In this document: positions 8,403 to 16,809 of the stretch, one piece after another
Position numbering within the stretch: the stretch's first letter is position 1
How the letters are laid out: each line of letters begins with the position of its first letter
NCBI GenBank assembly: GCA_023453795.1
Contig: JAEXSP010000031.1
Location: forward strand, 15,302 to 79,301
Source of the DNA: Bacillota bacterium
GTDB lineage: Bacteria > Bacillota > Clostridia > Acetivibrionales > JAEXSP01
DNA length: 64,000 bases
Direction of reading: 5' to 3'
Program-made: the position numbers and the translations under genes
Notes under the pieces: model-generated
Databases searched by the model: none
What the model saw: only the letters and a program-made list of their open reading frames with translations
Told to the model about the DNA's origin: nothing

Positions 8403-10331
8403 TCAGAACAACTTGAAGAAGTCCTGGAAGCAGTTAAAATCCTTCCCTAAAGCATACTCCCTAACTTCAATGTCAATAGACCCTATTATTTTCTTGAGCT
8501 TTTTATAAGCATTCCTGTCAGCACTGCTTATAATAAATATATTATTGCAGGAAAAAGGGTAAACGTTCTTAAAGGCATTTTGAAATTTGCTTGTTATCCT
8601 GTCCTCCTTGAATATCAGCGACCTGTTGTCGATTATCTGATATACCTTAAGATCAATAGAGAATTCCAGAGCTTCGGCAATCTCCCTTTTAAGATCGCTC
8701 TTAAACAATTCGATGTAGTTGGGAAGAAGAAACTTCTTTTGCTGCTCGACAGTATACAGGTTGCTCAATACAGGCGCAATGTGGCCTGCTATAGTTTCAA
8801 CAGTAAGTCTGATTTCCTCATCTGTTATGGGTACATTCTTGAACTTAAATAAAATGATTGCACCCAAAACCTCAATATCCACTCTGTCAATATATATAGG
8901 TGCAATAAGCAATCCCGGGCTGTGTCCGATGTCTTCAACAAGAGACTTGCTAATATACTGAAGCATCCCTGCTTCGCTCGCCTCATATATTGCATCACCC
9001 TCAAAGACCCTCTTCCAACAGGGTGTCACCTTTATTTCTTTTTTCCTTGTTTCTATGTTTAGCCTCTCAGCGATTTTAAATACACCCTTATCCTTATCAT
9101 ATATTGCAATAAGGCCCTTTTCAATCTGGAAGGATATTTCCAGAGTCATAAGCGTCAATTGCAGCAGTGTTTTGATATTTGCTGAGCTGTTGATATTTCT
9201 CATCAGTGTATTCAGGGAGCTTAACTTGTCAAGCTTTCCTTGAATTATCCTCTTCTGTTCATTCACTTTATCAAAAAGCTGAGCATTTGAAAGCGCTATG
9301 TATGTAGCGGAAGCCAGACTCTCGATCAACTCAAACATGCTGTTCTTATATTCATTGCCTGTTACTGATTTCCCAAGAGTAACAAGGCCGAGAACCATTC
9401 CGTTCTTTATCAGCAGCACTATATAAACTGCTTGCAAGGGAGCCAGCGCTTTGACCCCTTCTTTAAATATTTTATTGAAATACTCTGTATCCGAGGAGTC
9501 CTCAAAATTAAGAATGACCTTGTTTACATCTACAGCCGCCGCTTTGTCGAAGGTCAATCTGACTTCAATTTCTCCCAACCTGTAGTAAATATCCTTATAT
9601 GCCTTAAGTGTATACTGCTCGCTTTTCTCATCGTACAGGAAGAAACCCGTGATTGTATTCTGAGTCAATTCGGAAAAAACATCAACGGACAAATTATACA
9701 GGACATCCAGGCTTAGTTCACTGAGAAGGGCTTTTGATGACTGGTTGATTGCAAAAAGGTTGAATATTTTCTCATCAAGCTCCTTATTGGCTGACTGCAG
9801 CTCTTCATACCTTTTGTAATTCTCAAGAGCGTTATTGAAAAGCTTCATCAGGGCGCTTGCAATTATATAATCATCACTGTTGAAATCTCCGATAATTTTA
9901 TTAGAGATGAAAATGAAGCCATAAAGGTTGTTCTCGATTATTAACGGTATAGCAGTAGATACATTGAAGCTTTCAAGCACATTCTGCCCGAAAAACATTT
10001 TAAGCTTCTCATCCTCGGTAATAAGCGCACCGTAAAATACTGCAATATTCTGAAGGTCCTCGGAATTCTCAATAGCGAGTATGGTGCTGTCATAACCCTT
10101 AACCTTTTTTAAGACAAAGCTGCTGCCTTTGAGGACAAATACCGCAGACTTTTCAAGCGTAAGCAATTCATTAACAAAGTCAAAAGCGGCATCAATGATC
10201 TGTTCAAAGTTCAATTTCTGTGAGAAAAACTCAATCGCCTGGATCAGCCCTGAATATCTGAACAATTTTGCCGATAGCTGTTCCGTTTTTTTCTGTTCTT
10301 CAATAGTATTTAAAATCGAGTTATACTCCAC
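8403..10331 (-). CDS. Multi-GAF-domain cytoplasmic protein of unknown function
   Basis: A soluble protein of about 642 residues with what look like three GAF-type sensory modules, roughly residues 30-180, 190-350 and 380-530, joined by short coiled coils. The final 100 residues do not match an output domain I know (no GGDEF, HD, kinase or helix-turn-helix motif seen). I place the start at the GTG at 10331, which follows a GGGGGG tract at suitable spacing, rather than at a TTG eight codons upstream. It lies between fapA and acpS in one operon. Ligand and partner are unknown; role in membrane-lipid or motility control is only a guess from context. Confidence 0.7.
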   Translation of the reverse strand: MEYNSILNTIEEQKKTEQLSAKLFRYSGLIQAIEFFSQKLNFEQIIDAAFDFVNELLTLEKSAVFVLKGSSFVLKKVKGYDSTILAIENSEDLQNIAVFYGALITEDEKLKMFFGQNVLESFNVSTAIPLIIENNLYGFIFISNKIIGDFNSDDYIIASALMKLFNNALENYKRYEELQSANKELDEKIFNLFAINQSSKALLSELSLDVLYNLSVDVFSELTQNTITGFFLYDEKSEQYTLKAYKDIYYRLGEIEVRLTFDKAAAVDVNKVILNFEDSSDTEYFNKIFKEGVKALAPLQAVYIVLLIKNGMVLGLVTLGKSVTGNEYKNSMFELIESLASATYIALSNAQLFDKVNEQKRIIQGKLDKLSSLNTLMRNINSSANIKTLLQLTLMTLEISFQIEKGLIAIYDKDKGVFKIAERLNIETRKKEIKVTPCWKRVFEGDAIYEASEAGMLQYISKSLVEDIGHSPGLLIAPIYIDRVDIEVLGAIILFKFKNVPITDEEIRLTVETIAGHIAPVLSNLYTVEQQKKFLLPNYIELFKSDLKREIAEALEFSIDLKVYQIIDNRSLIFKEDRITSKFQNAFKNVYPFSCNNIFIISSADRNAYKKLKKIIGSIDIEVREYALGKDFNCFQDFFKLF

Positions 10332-10371
10332 TTTGCACCCCCCTTTCCTTACCAAAATCCTTGCTGATTAA

Positions 10372-11964
10372 TTATAGTTCTTTCAATTCACCGTCTTGAA
10401 TATAAAAGCTGGTGCTTAAGGTTACCTTTGAAATTTCCTTGTATACCTTCTTTATTTCTACCAGAGTATTCGGATAGGCCTTCTTAAGTATACAGATCTC
10501 ACCTTCCCCGTGAGTTCTAAGGTAATTGATCAGACACTTTCTTTCGTCCTCGAAAAGTTTCAGGTCATTTTTCAGGTCGAAAAAGCGGTTCTTAATATTT
10601 TCATATATGATCATCTGTTCCCTTGTCAATTGTGCTGTAGCACTGCTGTAAATGGATATTTCCTGCTTAATCCTCGCAATGTCGCTCTTAAAATCCTCAA
10701 TCCTGACAGTTATTTTTTCAAGCCTGTCCTTTAAGGAGTTCCTGTCAAAGCCTTTCACCGATACAACTGTCCTCTTTTCACTTGCAGAACCTATAATGGA
10801 AGAAACAACCTTTATATCCGCCTGTATACTTCCCCCTATGATTTGTCCCTTGGTGGAGTCGAGTATGACTTCCTTTGCGGTTATGTTGCTGTTAAGACAG
10901 TAAAACCCTATATGTACGCTTCCGTCACATATAATCGTGGCATCTGATACGTATTTGGTATAAATATCCTTTTTAGACCTTATTACAGCCTTGTTTTTTC
11001 CTGCAATACCGCCCTTTATAAATACGCTGCCTTCACGGCTGATTATCTCTCTTACGCTGCCCACCCCATAATCCCCAAGCACTTCGACATCCTTATCGGC
11101 TACCACTGAAAAATTATCTTCAATAGAACCCTTTACTGTTAAGAAACCATCGAAATCAATATTTCCGGTCTTGAAATCAACATTTTGGGTTATCTCAAGG
11201 TGATTAGACACGCCTATCCTGTCGCCCTCGTAAAATACGGCACCATCCCTTATTGCAGTGAGTACGGTTCTTCCGCTTTCATATGTTTCTTTTACAGTAT
11301 TCTTGTCATACAGCATGGGATAGTTCTTGCCGGGCATGGGGGCTATAGGATTTCCTTTAACCGATTTGCCCGGAAAGCCTGGTGTAGGATCCAGCTTTTC
11401 TCCAAGCCAGTCATCGGCTTTGACCCTGTTTATAAGATTAAGCTCGTAATGGTCGACATTTCCATCCTCTTTTACTTCGGGCTTGGCCTCATTAAGCTCA
11501 TACATTTTAATAATTGCGTCGCGTCCGTTTTCCGGCTGTGTGCCTTCAGCAATAAGAATCTGCTTGCCGTTGCACAGTTGATTCAGGAGCGTATCCTGCT
11601 TGACCCCGAATACAACTCCGCTTTCCCCAAGCTTTTTAAGGATCTCACGTATAAGCACTACTTTTTTATCGCCGGTAAATTCTTCTTCCATCACCGCCAA
11701 AGTAACATATGCTTTTAACTCATCACTTGAGATTTCAATCGATACTCTTTGTTTTGCTTCGGCAAATTTTACAGGAGGCTTGGGCGCAAACATTATAGCG
11801 CTTTTTATTGCCATAAAGCTTGTGATCTTCATCTCATTGTATTGAGAAATAACTTTATTAAACTGTTCAACAGACATGCCGGTTTTAAAGGACTCTATAT
11901 AGTAGCCGTCCGTACGTCTGGTGATCATTACATGTTCGGATGAATAAATTATATCCTGTTCCAT
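10372..11964 (-). CDS. FapA family (DUF342) polymer-forming protein
   Basis: 530 residues. The N-terminal third contains the FapA/DUF342 N-terminal region, followed by a right-handed parallel beta-helix rich in short G-V/I repeats (about residues 230-390) and a C-terminal coiled coil (about 400-470). This is the usual architecture of the family, which in other bacteria is linked to polar localisation or flagellar number; its biochemical role is not settled. It is the first gene of the fapA-gaf-acpS group, with the next start about 40 bases beyond its stop. Confidence 0.85.
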   Translation of the reverse strand: MEQDIIYSSEHVMITRRTDGYYIESFKTGMSVEQFNKVISQYNEMKITSFMAIKSAIMFAPKPPVKFAEAKQRVSIEISSDELKAYVTLAVMEEEFTGDKKVVLIREILKKLGESGVVFGVKQDTLLNQLCNGKQILIAEGTQPENGRDAIIKMYELNEAKPEVKEDGNVDHYELNLINRVKADDWLGEKLDPTPGFPGKSVKGNPIAPMPGKNYPMLYDKNTVKETYESGRTVLTAIRDGAVFYEGDRIGVSNHLEITQNVDFKTGNIDFDGFLTVKGSIEDNFSVVADKDVEVLGDYGVGSVREIISREGSVFIKGGIAGKNKAVIRSKKDIYTKYVSDATIICDGSVHIGFYCLNSNITAKEVILDSTKGQIIGGSIQADIKVVSSIIGSASEKRTVVSVKGFDRNSLKDRLEKITVRIEDFKSDIARIKQEISIYSSATAQLTREQMIIYENIKNRFFDLKNDLKLFEDERKCLINYLRTHGEGEICILKKAYPNTLVEIKKVYKEISKVTLSTSFYIQDGELKEL

Positions 11965-12165
11965 TTTGAGACCCCATTCCGTCTAAGGATTGTTAACATA
12001 ACCTTAGCGTTGAATAATAATATAATTCTACAGAAAATGATATTTCCCTTTTTTTATCCGTTAATTCGAAAAAGTTTTTGGTCTTTAATACCTCATAATT
12101 TTACAAGGATAAAATACTCCACGCTTGAGAATATAAATAATGAATATTATTTGTAGGAGGATATT

Positions 12166-12375
12166 ATGGAAAATACGACATTCAGTGTTCCATCAATAAC
12201 TTGCAGTGTTTGCTCAAATAAGATTCAGCAGGGTGTCAGAACATTGAACGGTATCGGTGATGTAGACGTCGACTTGAAATCAAAAACCGTTAATGTCCAA
12301 TATGACCCGGCTGATGTACAGCCACAGGAAATACGTAAAAAAATCGCATCATTGGGATATGAAGTAGTCCAGTAG
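12166..12375 (+). CDS. Heavy-metal-associated (HMA) domain protein, CopZ-like
   Basis: A single 69-residue ferredoxin-fold HMA domain with the metal-binding motif ITCSVCSNKI (CxxC at residues 15-18) where CopZ-type chaperones have MxCxxC. A GTAGGAGG ribosome site precedes the ATG. There is no copper ATPase or CsoR regulator nearby, so it stands alone. It probably carries Cu(I) or a similar soft metal; the Thr in place of the usual Met before the first Cys is a small variation seen in the sequence. Confidence 0.82.
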   Translation: MENTTFSVPSITCSVCSNKIQQGVRTLNGIGDVDVDLKSKTVNVQYDPADVQPQEIRKKIASLGYEVVQ

Positions 12376-12398
12376 GCGGAGATAAGAATAAAACCAAC

Positions 12399-12455
12399 AT
12401 CCCCTTGCCAGGGGGCAAGAGAGCCTTACTCTCTTGCCCCCTTACGAAGGGGATT
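12399..12455. repeat. GC-rich nested palindrome after the HMA gene
   Basis: Arms 12411-12423 and 12429-12441 form a perfect 13-bp stem with a five-base loop. An outer pair, ATCCCCTT near 12400 and AAGGGGAT near 12447, extends it. The composition is far more GC-rich than the surroundings and there is no T-run, so it looks more like a dispersed palindromic repeat than a plain terminator, though it could stop transcription from both sides. Confidence 0.6.
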
Positions 12456-12486
12456 CCATAGATTTTGAAGCACGCTGTCGAAGCAT

Positions 12487-13164
12487 CTATTTTTGGTAAT
12501 TCAATGACCTGAGTATTGTCTCTTCCTGGGTTTTAATATGTTCCTCTGCAATTTTATGGGCCCTTTCAACATCTCTTTTTGCTATTGAATCATAGATCTC
12601 TTCATGCTCCCTTACCAATTCCTTAGGGCTTACATAATCCTTTAAGTATATCACCCTGAAGCGATGTATCTGTTCCCTAAGGTTGTTTGTAATCTGAATC
12701 AGCTTATCGTTTCTTGAAGAGCGGTAAATGATGTCATGGAACTCGGCATCCTTTTTTATTGAGCCTTTTAAATTTTCCTTTTCTACGTAATTTGCGAACT
12801 GGTTGTGTATATTCTTAAGTTCCTTTATTTCTTCATCAGTAATCCTTGCTGCCGACAAAGCTGTTGCAAGGCCATCCATCGAGGCTCTTACTTCTAAAAC
12901 ATCCATTAAGTCTTTTACAGAAAGGTCTGCTACATGAGCGCCTTTCCTTGGCAGCATTTCCACCAGTCCTTCAAGCTCAAGCTTCCTGATAGCTTCACGA
13001 ACAGGGGTGCGGCTGACACCCATTTTTTCAGCAAGCTGTACCTCCATCAATCGCTCTCCGGGCTTAAGCTCGCCGATTATTATAGCCTCACGGAGAGTAT
13101 TGAATATCACCTCACGCAACGGCTTATAGTCATTCAAATTTACTTTTGTAAGTTTCCCAGTCAT
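12487..13164 (-). CDS. GntR/FadR-family transcription regulator
   Basis: 225 residues with an N-terminal winged helix (about residues 12-75, including the GVSRTPVREAIRKLELEG recognition region) and a C-terminal all-helical FCD ligand-binding domain (about 85-215). FCD regulators typically sense small carboxylates. It lies 25 bases after ispE on the same strand and is likely co-transcribed. No catabolic operon is adjacent, so the effector and target are unknown. Confidence 0.85.
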   Translation of the reverse strand: MTGKLTKVNLNDYKPLREVIFNTLREAIIIGELKPGERLMEVQLAEKMGVSRTPVREAIRKLELEGLVEMLPRKGAHVADLSVKDLMDVLEVRASMDGLATALSAARITDEEIKELKNIHNQFANYVEKENLKGSIKKDAEFHDIIYRSSRNDKLIQITNNLREQIHRFRVIYLKDYVSPKELVREHEEIYDSIAKRDVERAHKIAEEHIKTQEETILRSLNYQK

Positions 13165-13189
13165 CTAAATACCCCCATATATTATGTAT

Positions 13190-14041
13190 CTAACATGTTT
13201 CTGTAAGAAAGCTGTCCCACCTGTCGTCCTTCAATGAGTTGAAAGCTTCCTGCGCTGCTGCTTTGCATTCAAAAATTCCAAATACCGTAGGTCCGCTTCC
13301 GCTCATAATGCTTCCGAGAGCCCCGGCGTCAACAAGCCCCCTTTTGATTTCTTCAATAACAGGATGTTTTTCAATAGTAACCGTTTCAAGCACATTAACC
13401 ATGTTTTTTGATATATAGTCAATGCGTTTATCTGTTATTGCCTTAATTAAAGCCTCTGTATCCGGCCTAATTTTTATCTTTTCTAAATTCAGGCTTTTAT
13501 ATACCCAAGGAGTAGATACATTGATTTTTGGCTTAATTAAAACTAAATCGACACATGGCAGCGGATTCAGGTTTGTCAATATATTCCCTATACCTTCTGC
13601 CAGAACTGTTCCCCCTCTTATGCAATAAGGAACATCAGCTCCTACCCGCTTGCCTGTTTCCGCCAATTGATCCTCATTCATGCCAAGTGAAAATAGCTCA
13701 TTCATGCCCAGAATAACAGAAGCAGCATCAGAACTGCCTCCTGCAAGACCGGCAGCAACAGGAATGTTCTTACTTATAACTATTTTTACTCCGTCGGGAA
13801 TTCCAAACTTCCCCATTATTATCTCAGCTGCTTTATATGCTGTGTTTCGTCTGTCATTAGGAACCCACGGAAATTGGCATGAAATCTCTATTCCCGATTT
13901 TTTTTTCTCTATGAAAATATCGTCATGAAGCCTTACAGACTGCATTATCATTTTGACATCATGGTAACCGTCCGTCCTTTTCCTTAAAACATCAATGGAT
14001 AAATTAATTTTTGCTCTAGCCTCCGACTGATAATATTTCAT
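13190..14041 (-). CDS. ispE: 4-diphosphocytidyl-2-C-methyl-D-erythritol kinase
   Basis: GHMP kinase of the non-mevalonate (MEP) isoprenoid pathway; it phosphorylates the 2-hydroxyl of CDP-methylerythritol with ATP. The ATP-binding glycine-rich loop PVAAGLAGGSSDAAS is at about residues 94-108 and the N-terminal KINLSIDV substrate region is present. The start is ATG 14041, seven bases after AAGGAG; an upstream in-frame ATG at 14059 overlaps that site. The 283 residues match the family. It stands in the conserved veg-ispE neighbourhood. Confidence 0.95.
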   Translation of the reverse strand: MKYYQSEARAKINLSIDVLRKRTDGYHDVKMIMQSVRLHDDIFIEKKKSGIEISCQFPWVPNDRRNTAYKAAEIIMGKFGIPDGVKIVISKNIPVAAGLAGGSSDAASVILGMNELFSLGMNEDQLAETGKRVGADVPYCIRGGTVLAEGIGNILTNLNPLPCVDLVLIKPKINVSTPWVYKSLNLEKIKIRPDTEALIKAITDKRIDYISKNMVNVLETVTIEKHPVIEEIKRGLVDAGALGSIMSGSGPTVFGIFECKAAAQEAFNSLKDDRWDSFLTETC

Positions 14042-14108
14042 TAGATATCTCCTTGCCATAAATTTCTAATATATTATATACAAAATACATTTCTGTTTCA
14101 ATAAAAAG

Positions 14109-14132
14109 TGCCTGAAATCTGAATTTCAGGCA
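14109..14132 (-). terminator. Intrinsic terminator after sipL
   Basis: Arms 14109-14118 and 14123-14132 make a 10-bp stem with a CTGA loop. On the minus strand it is followed by a T-rich stretch, and it lies about 40 bases past the sipL stop. Confidence 0.78.
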
Positions 14133-14173
14133 TAATTTTATAGAAAATTATTAATTTGTATACATTAAATCAA

Positions 14174-15742
14174 TCAAAATACCTTTTTTGGAATAATAAT
14201 CTGCTGGCCGGCAGTCAGAACATCATCCTCAGAAAGGCCATTTATGCTTTGAATGTCAGAGACACTTGTCAAATACCTTTTTGCTACTTCCCAAAGGGTA
14301 TCACCGGGTTTCGCAAAATAGATGGTGATGCTGGGCTGATTTATTAGCTTTCGATCCTCAATAGGGCTTTCATTCACCTTTACAATCAACGGCAAAGTGA
14401 CTTGATTGATCACTTTTATATTAAGGTTTATTACCACTCTCACTTCAACCTCGGTGCTTGACACCATGCTGTAGTTACAGTGCTCTACCTCCATGCTGAT
14501 CTCACAAGGCATTTCACTGTTGGCTCCCTTTACATCAATGGTATGCCTGAACGGTACTTCTTCGTTGTGGCAGCATATAGGCTTTTCACTGTCATTTGAA
14601 AGATAAAGCACGTTATTATTTGTCAGGCCCTCTATAGTAATTTTGTCTTCAGTAATACTGCATTCGCTCAGTACCGGTTTGGAAAGAACGTTAAATACCT
14701 CCCCTATTTCCGGGGAATCCTCTTTTATCGTCAGAGTATCCTTTAGTATGACCTGACTCCTTGTCTGTACGACAACCTCTTCCGTAGTGAAATCTTCTCT
14801 GTCAAAGCTGATGCTGGATCTTGAACAATATGCATCGGAAATTTTCTCTATATTCTTTTTAGCGTAGCCCTCGGTATCTATGTTAAGAACAACGTCGCAT
14901 TCTATAGCCCTTATTTCTCCATCGTTGTTCTCAACAGCCTCGAATTGGGCATTTACCACATCAAAATCAACTTCACAGGAGGATTCTTCGTCCACACCCT
15001 CCAAATCTATAAAGTGAGTAAAGGGTATTTCATTTTCCACTATCTGAAGACTGCTGTCATCATCATCCCCGATATAAAGAGTAGAAACATTTATGTCCCC
15101 TTTTGCCACAACCTTGTTGTCCGTGACCCTGAAATCCTTACCTGTGATTTTTACATCGTTTCTGAGTATCTCTCTGATGCTCGGCTTACCGGATGGTATC
15201 TCCAAGGCTTCCCTTACTGTGTACTGTGATTTATTGCTTCCGATAAAGCTATTCACCCTGACATTCTCTTTCAATACCTGTATGTCGTCTATGCCTCTTA
15301 ATCCTTCTATTATCTCTTGCTCAGCCGTCTGGTAGGCCCTTGCACCAATTCTCAGAATTGTTTTTATATTAATTTTTCTTCCGTTCAGGATTTCATAATC
15401 GATATGTTCGATATCACAGTTGACCTTACAGTTCATACCCTGCCTGGAGCCCGTCATATCCATGCCGTATGAAAAGGGTACACTTGTGTTTATGCTTTTG
15501 ATGTTGTCATTTGAGTCATCAGGAATATAAAGTATCTTGAAAAGGATTGTACCGGTGACCATTATTTTATCATGCATCGCTTCAGTCCTATTTGCATAAA
15601 CATCCCCGTCCAAAAGCAATATCTGAGCTATATCCGGTTTCACGTCGGGTACAATTATATCATTTTCAACAACGGTCTGTGATGAATCTTCACCTATCAC
15701 CTGACTAACCTTGATCATTTCCCTTACAAATTCAAGTGACAT
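14174..15742 (-). CDS. sipL: SipL-like spore coat morphogenesis protein (SPOCS/DUF3794 + LysM)
   Basis: 522 residues. There are repeated SPOCS/DUF3794 modules (roughly residues 35-145, 175-290 and 330-440) and a C-terminal LysM domain (about 475-522, with the YxxKPGDTLWEVA opening). This is the architecture of Clostridioides difficile SipL, which binds SpoIVA through LysM to encase the forespore with coat. The ATG at 15742 follows GAGGAGG. In Bacillus the analogous role is played by SpoVID. Assignment by domain order is strong; function in this organism is inferred. Confidence 0.87.
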   Translation of the reverse strand: MSLEFVREMIKVSQVIGEDSSQTVVENDIIVPDVKPDIAQILLLDGDVYANRTEAMHDKIMVTGTILFKILYIPDDSNDNIKSINTSVPFSYGMDMTGSRQGMNCKVNCDIEHIDYEILNGRKINIKTILRIGARAYQTAEQEIIEGLRGIDDIQVLKENVRVNSFIGSNKSQYTVREALEIPSGKPSIREILRNDVKITGKDFRVTDNKVVAKGDINVSTLYIGDDDDSSLQIVENEIPFTHFIDLEGVDEESSCEVDFDVVNAQFEAVENNDGEIRAIECDVVLNIDTEGYAKKNIEKISDAYCSRSSISFDREDFTTEEVVVQTRSQVILKDTLTIKEDSPEIGEVFNVLSKPVLSECSITEDKITIEGLTNNNVLYLSNDSEKPICCHNEEVPFRHTIDVKGANSEMPCEISMEVEHCNYSMVSSTEVEVRVVINLNIKVINQVTLPLIVKVNESPIEDRKLINQPSITIYFAKPGDTLWEVAKRYLTSVSDIQSINGLSEDDVLTAGQQIIIPKKVF

Positions 15743-15904
15743 GATTTCTTCCTCCTCATGCTATTATGATACGCTGGCAATCGTTTATTACTGGCGGCTT
15801 CTCAAAACGACTTGCTACTATGTAATATATATTGAAAAACAGCATGAAATATTACTGAAAATCAAAAGGCATAGGACACTTTCGATTTTGAACAAATAAA
15901 AAGA

Positions 15905-15921
15905 CCGGATATTATATCCGG
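15905..15921 (-). terminator. Intrinsic terminator after veg
   Basis: CCGGAT/ATCCGG arms (15905-15910, 15916-15921) with a five-base loop. The minus-strand read continues into TCTTTTTATTTG. It lies about 45 bases beyond the veg stop. Confidence 0.75.
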
Positions 15922-15965
15922 CCGTTTTATTTAACCTAAAAGGCAATTATTAAATTCTGCATCCT

Positions 15966-16232
15966 TCAACTTACGTGTATCCTTTTATTATCCTTACATA
16001 CCACTAATTCTACTGCTTTTGTAAGTATGTCCGTATAACTGTATGATACTCTTCTGGTCGCTTCATATTCATTCTCAAACTTCACTATGAAGATGCTGGG
16101 ATAGGTGTTTTCAAGTACTCCTTCTCTGATAAATGCCTTTTTTCTGCCTTTATTGGCTTTCAATTGAACCTTTTCACCAATACATGTTTCGATATCTCGT
16201 TTTATCTGAAACAGGTCACTTTTTTCTATCAA
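15966..16232 (-). CDS. veg: Veg protein
   Basis: Small cytoplasmic beta-barrel-like protein (DUF1021) reported to stimulate biofilm formation in Bacillus. The translation from TTG 16232 (MIEKSDLFQIKRDIE) gives 88 residues, matching the usual 86-90. AGGTGA lies about five bases upstream. A longer in-frame reading to 16289 is rejected because a perfect sigma-A promoter occupies that stretch. The position between the yabG remnant and ispE matches Bacillus synteny, with sipL inserted between. Confidence 0.92.
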   Translation of the reverse strand: MIEKSDLFQIKRDIETCIGEKVQLKANKGRKKAFIREGVLENTYPSIFIVKFENEYEATRRVSYSYTDILTKAVELVVCKDNKRIHVS

Positions 16233-16260
16233 TTGAATCACCTCATCTTCTGTTTGCAAC

Positions 16261-16289
16261 ATTATATCACAAGAAGATGTGCTTGTCAA
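16261..16289 (-). promoter_or_regulatory. Consensus sigma-A promoter for veg
   Basis: On the minus strand TTGACA (16284-16289) and TATAAT (16261-16266) are separated by exactly 17 bases, a perfect consensus. The veg start codon is about 30 bases downstream. Bacillus veg is likewise known for a very strong vegetative promoter. Confidence 0.9.
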
Positions 16290-16390
16290 AAAAATTATAT
16301 ATTATAACAAGGGAAATTTATTTATGTCAAGCATTTTTTAATATTTTGTTTCTTTTATGCTCCTTAACATATTTATAAAAATCCCCGCTA

Positions 16391-16654
16391 TTATATTTTT
16401 CTATTGCCGGACAAAGCAATTTCTTTTGTTTTTGATTCTATTATATCCCCTATTCTAGCTTTGCGCTCCATAACACTTTTCTCCCCGGGAAGTATAAGGT
16501 CACACTCAGGTGCATCAGCCTGAATCCTCTCGCTTACTCCTCTAAGTACCATAACATTTCCTTTATTGGAACTCTTTATTTCTGTTACTCTAAAAAAAAC
16601 ATCTTGTCCGTACGATTTTCTAGCCACTATATCTCCCACCTGTATTTTTTTCAT
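16391..16654 (-). pseudogene. yabG: yabG remnant: N-terminal domain only
   Basis: 87 residues matching the start of the sporulation protease YabG (VGDIVARKSYGQDVFFRV, then an ILRG-ERIQADAPECDL region), but the whole catalytic part, about 200 residues in Bacillus, is missing. The start is ATG 16654 after GGGTGAT. The frame ends at 16391 just after a run of five A; removing one A would let it continue for about 20 sensible residues to a stop at 16327, which runs into the veg promoter. Position upstream of veg is the normal yabG place. It is either a decayed gene or a retained short domain. Confidence 0.6.
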
Positions 16655-16744
16655 TTTATCACCCGACCGCATTATAATTCCTGATACATAATATGATAAT
16701 AATCTCATCAATGTGAAAAATGAAGACTAAACTTTTTATTTCTA

Positions 16745-16774
16745 TTGAAAAACAAGGATATTAAACGTTATAAT
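16745..16774 (+). promoter_or_regulatory. Sigma-A promoter for fhs
   Basis: TTGAAA at 16745-16750 and TATAAT at 16769-16774, with an 18-base spacer, about 20 bases before the AGGAGG ribosome site. Confidence 0.75.
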
Positions 16775-16809
16775 CATTACAGTATTAGCATTTTAGGAGG
16801 TTGCCCATT

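Noticed and set aside
11185..11718. 177-codon + strand frame opposite fapA
   Set aside because: Shadow of the FapA-family gene without ribosome site or recognisable motifs.
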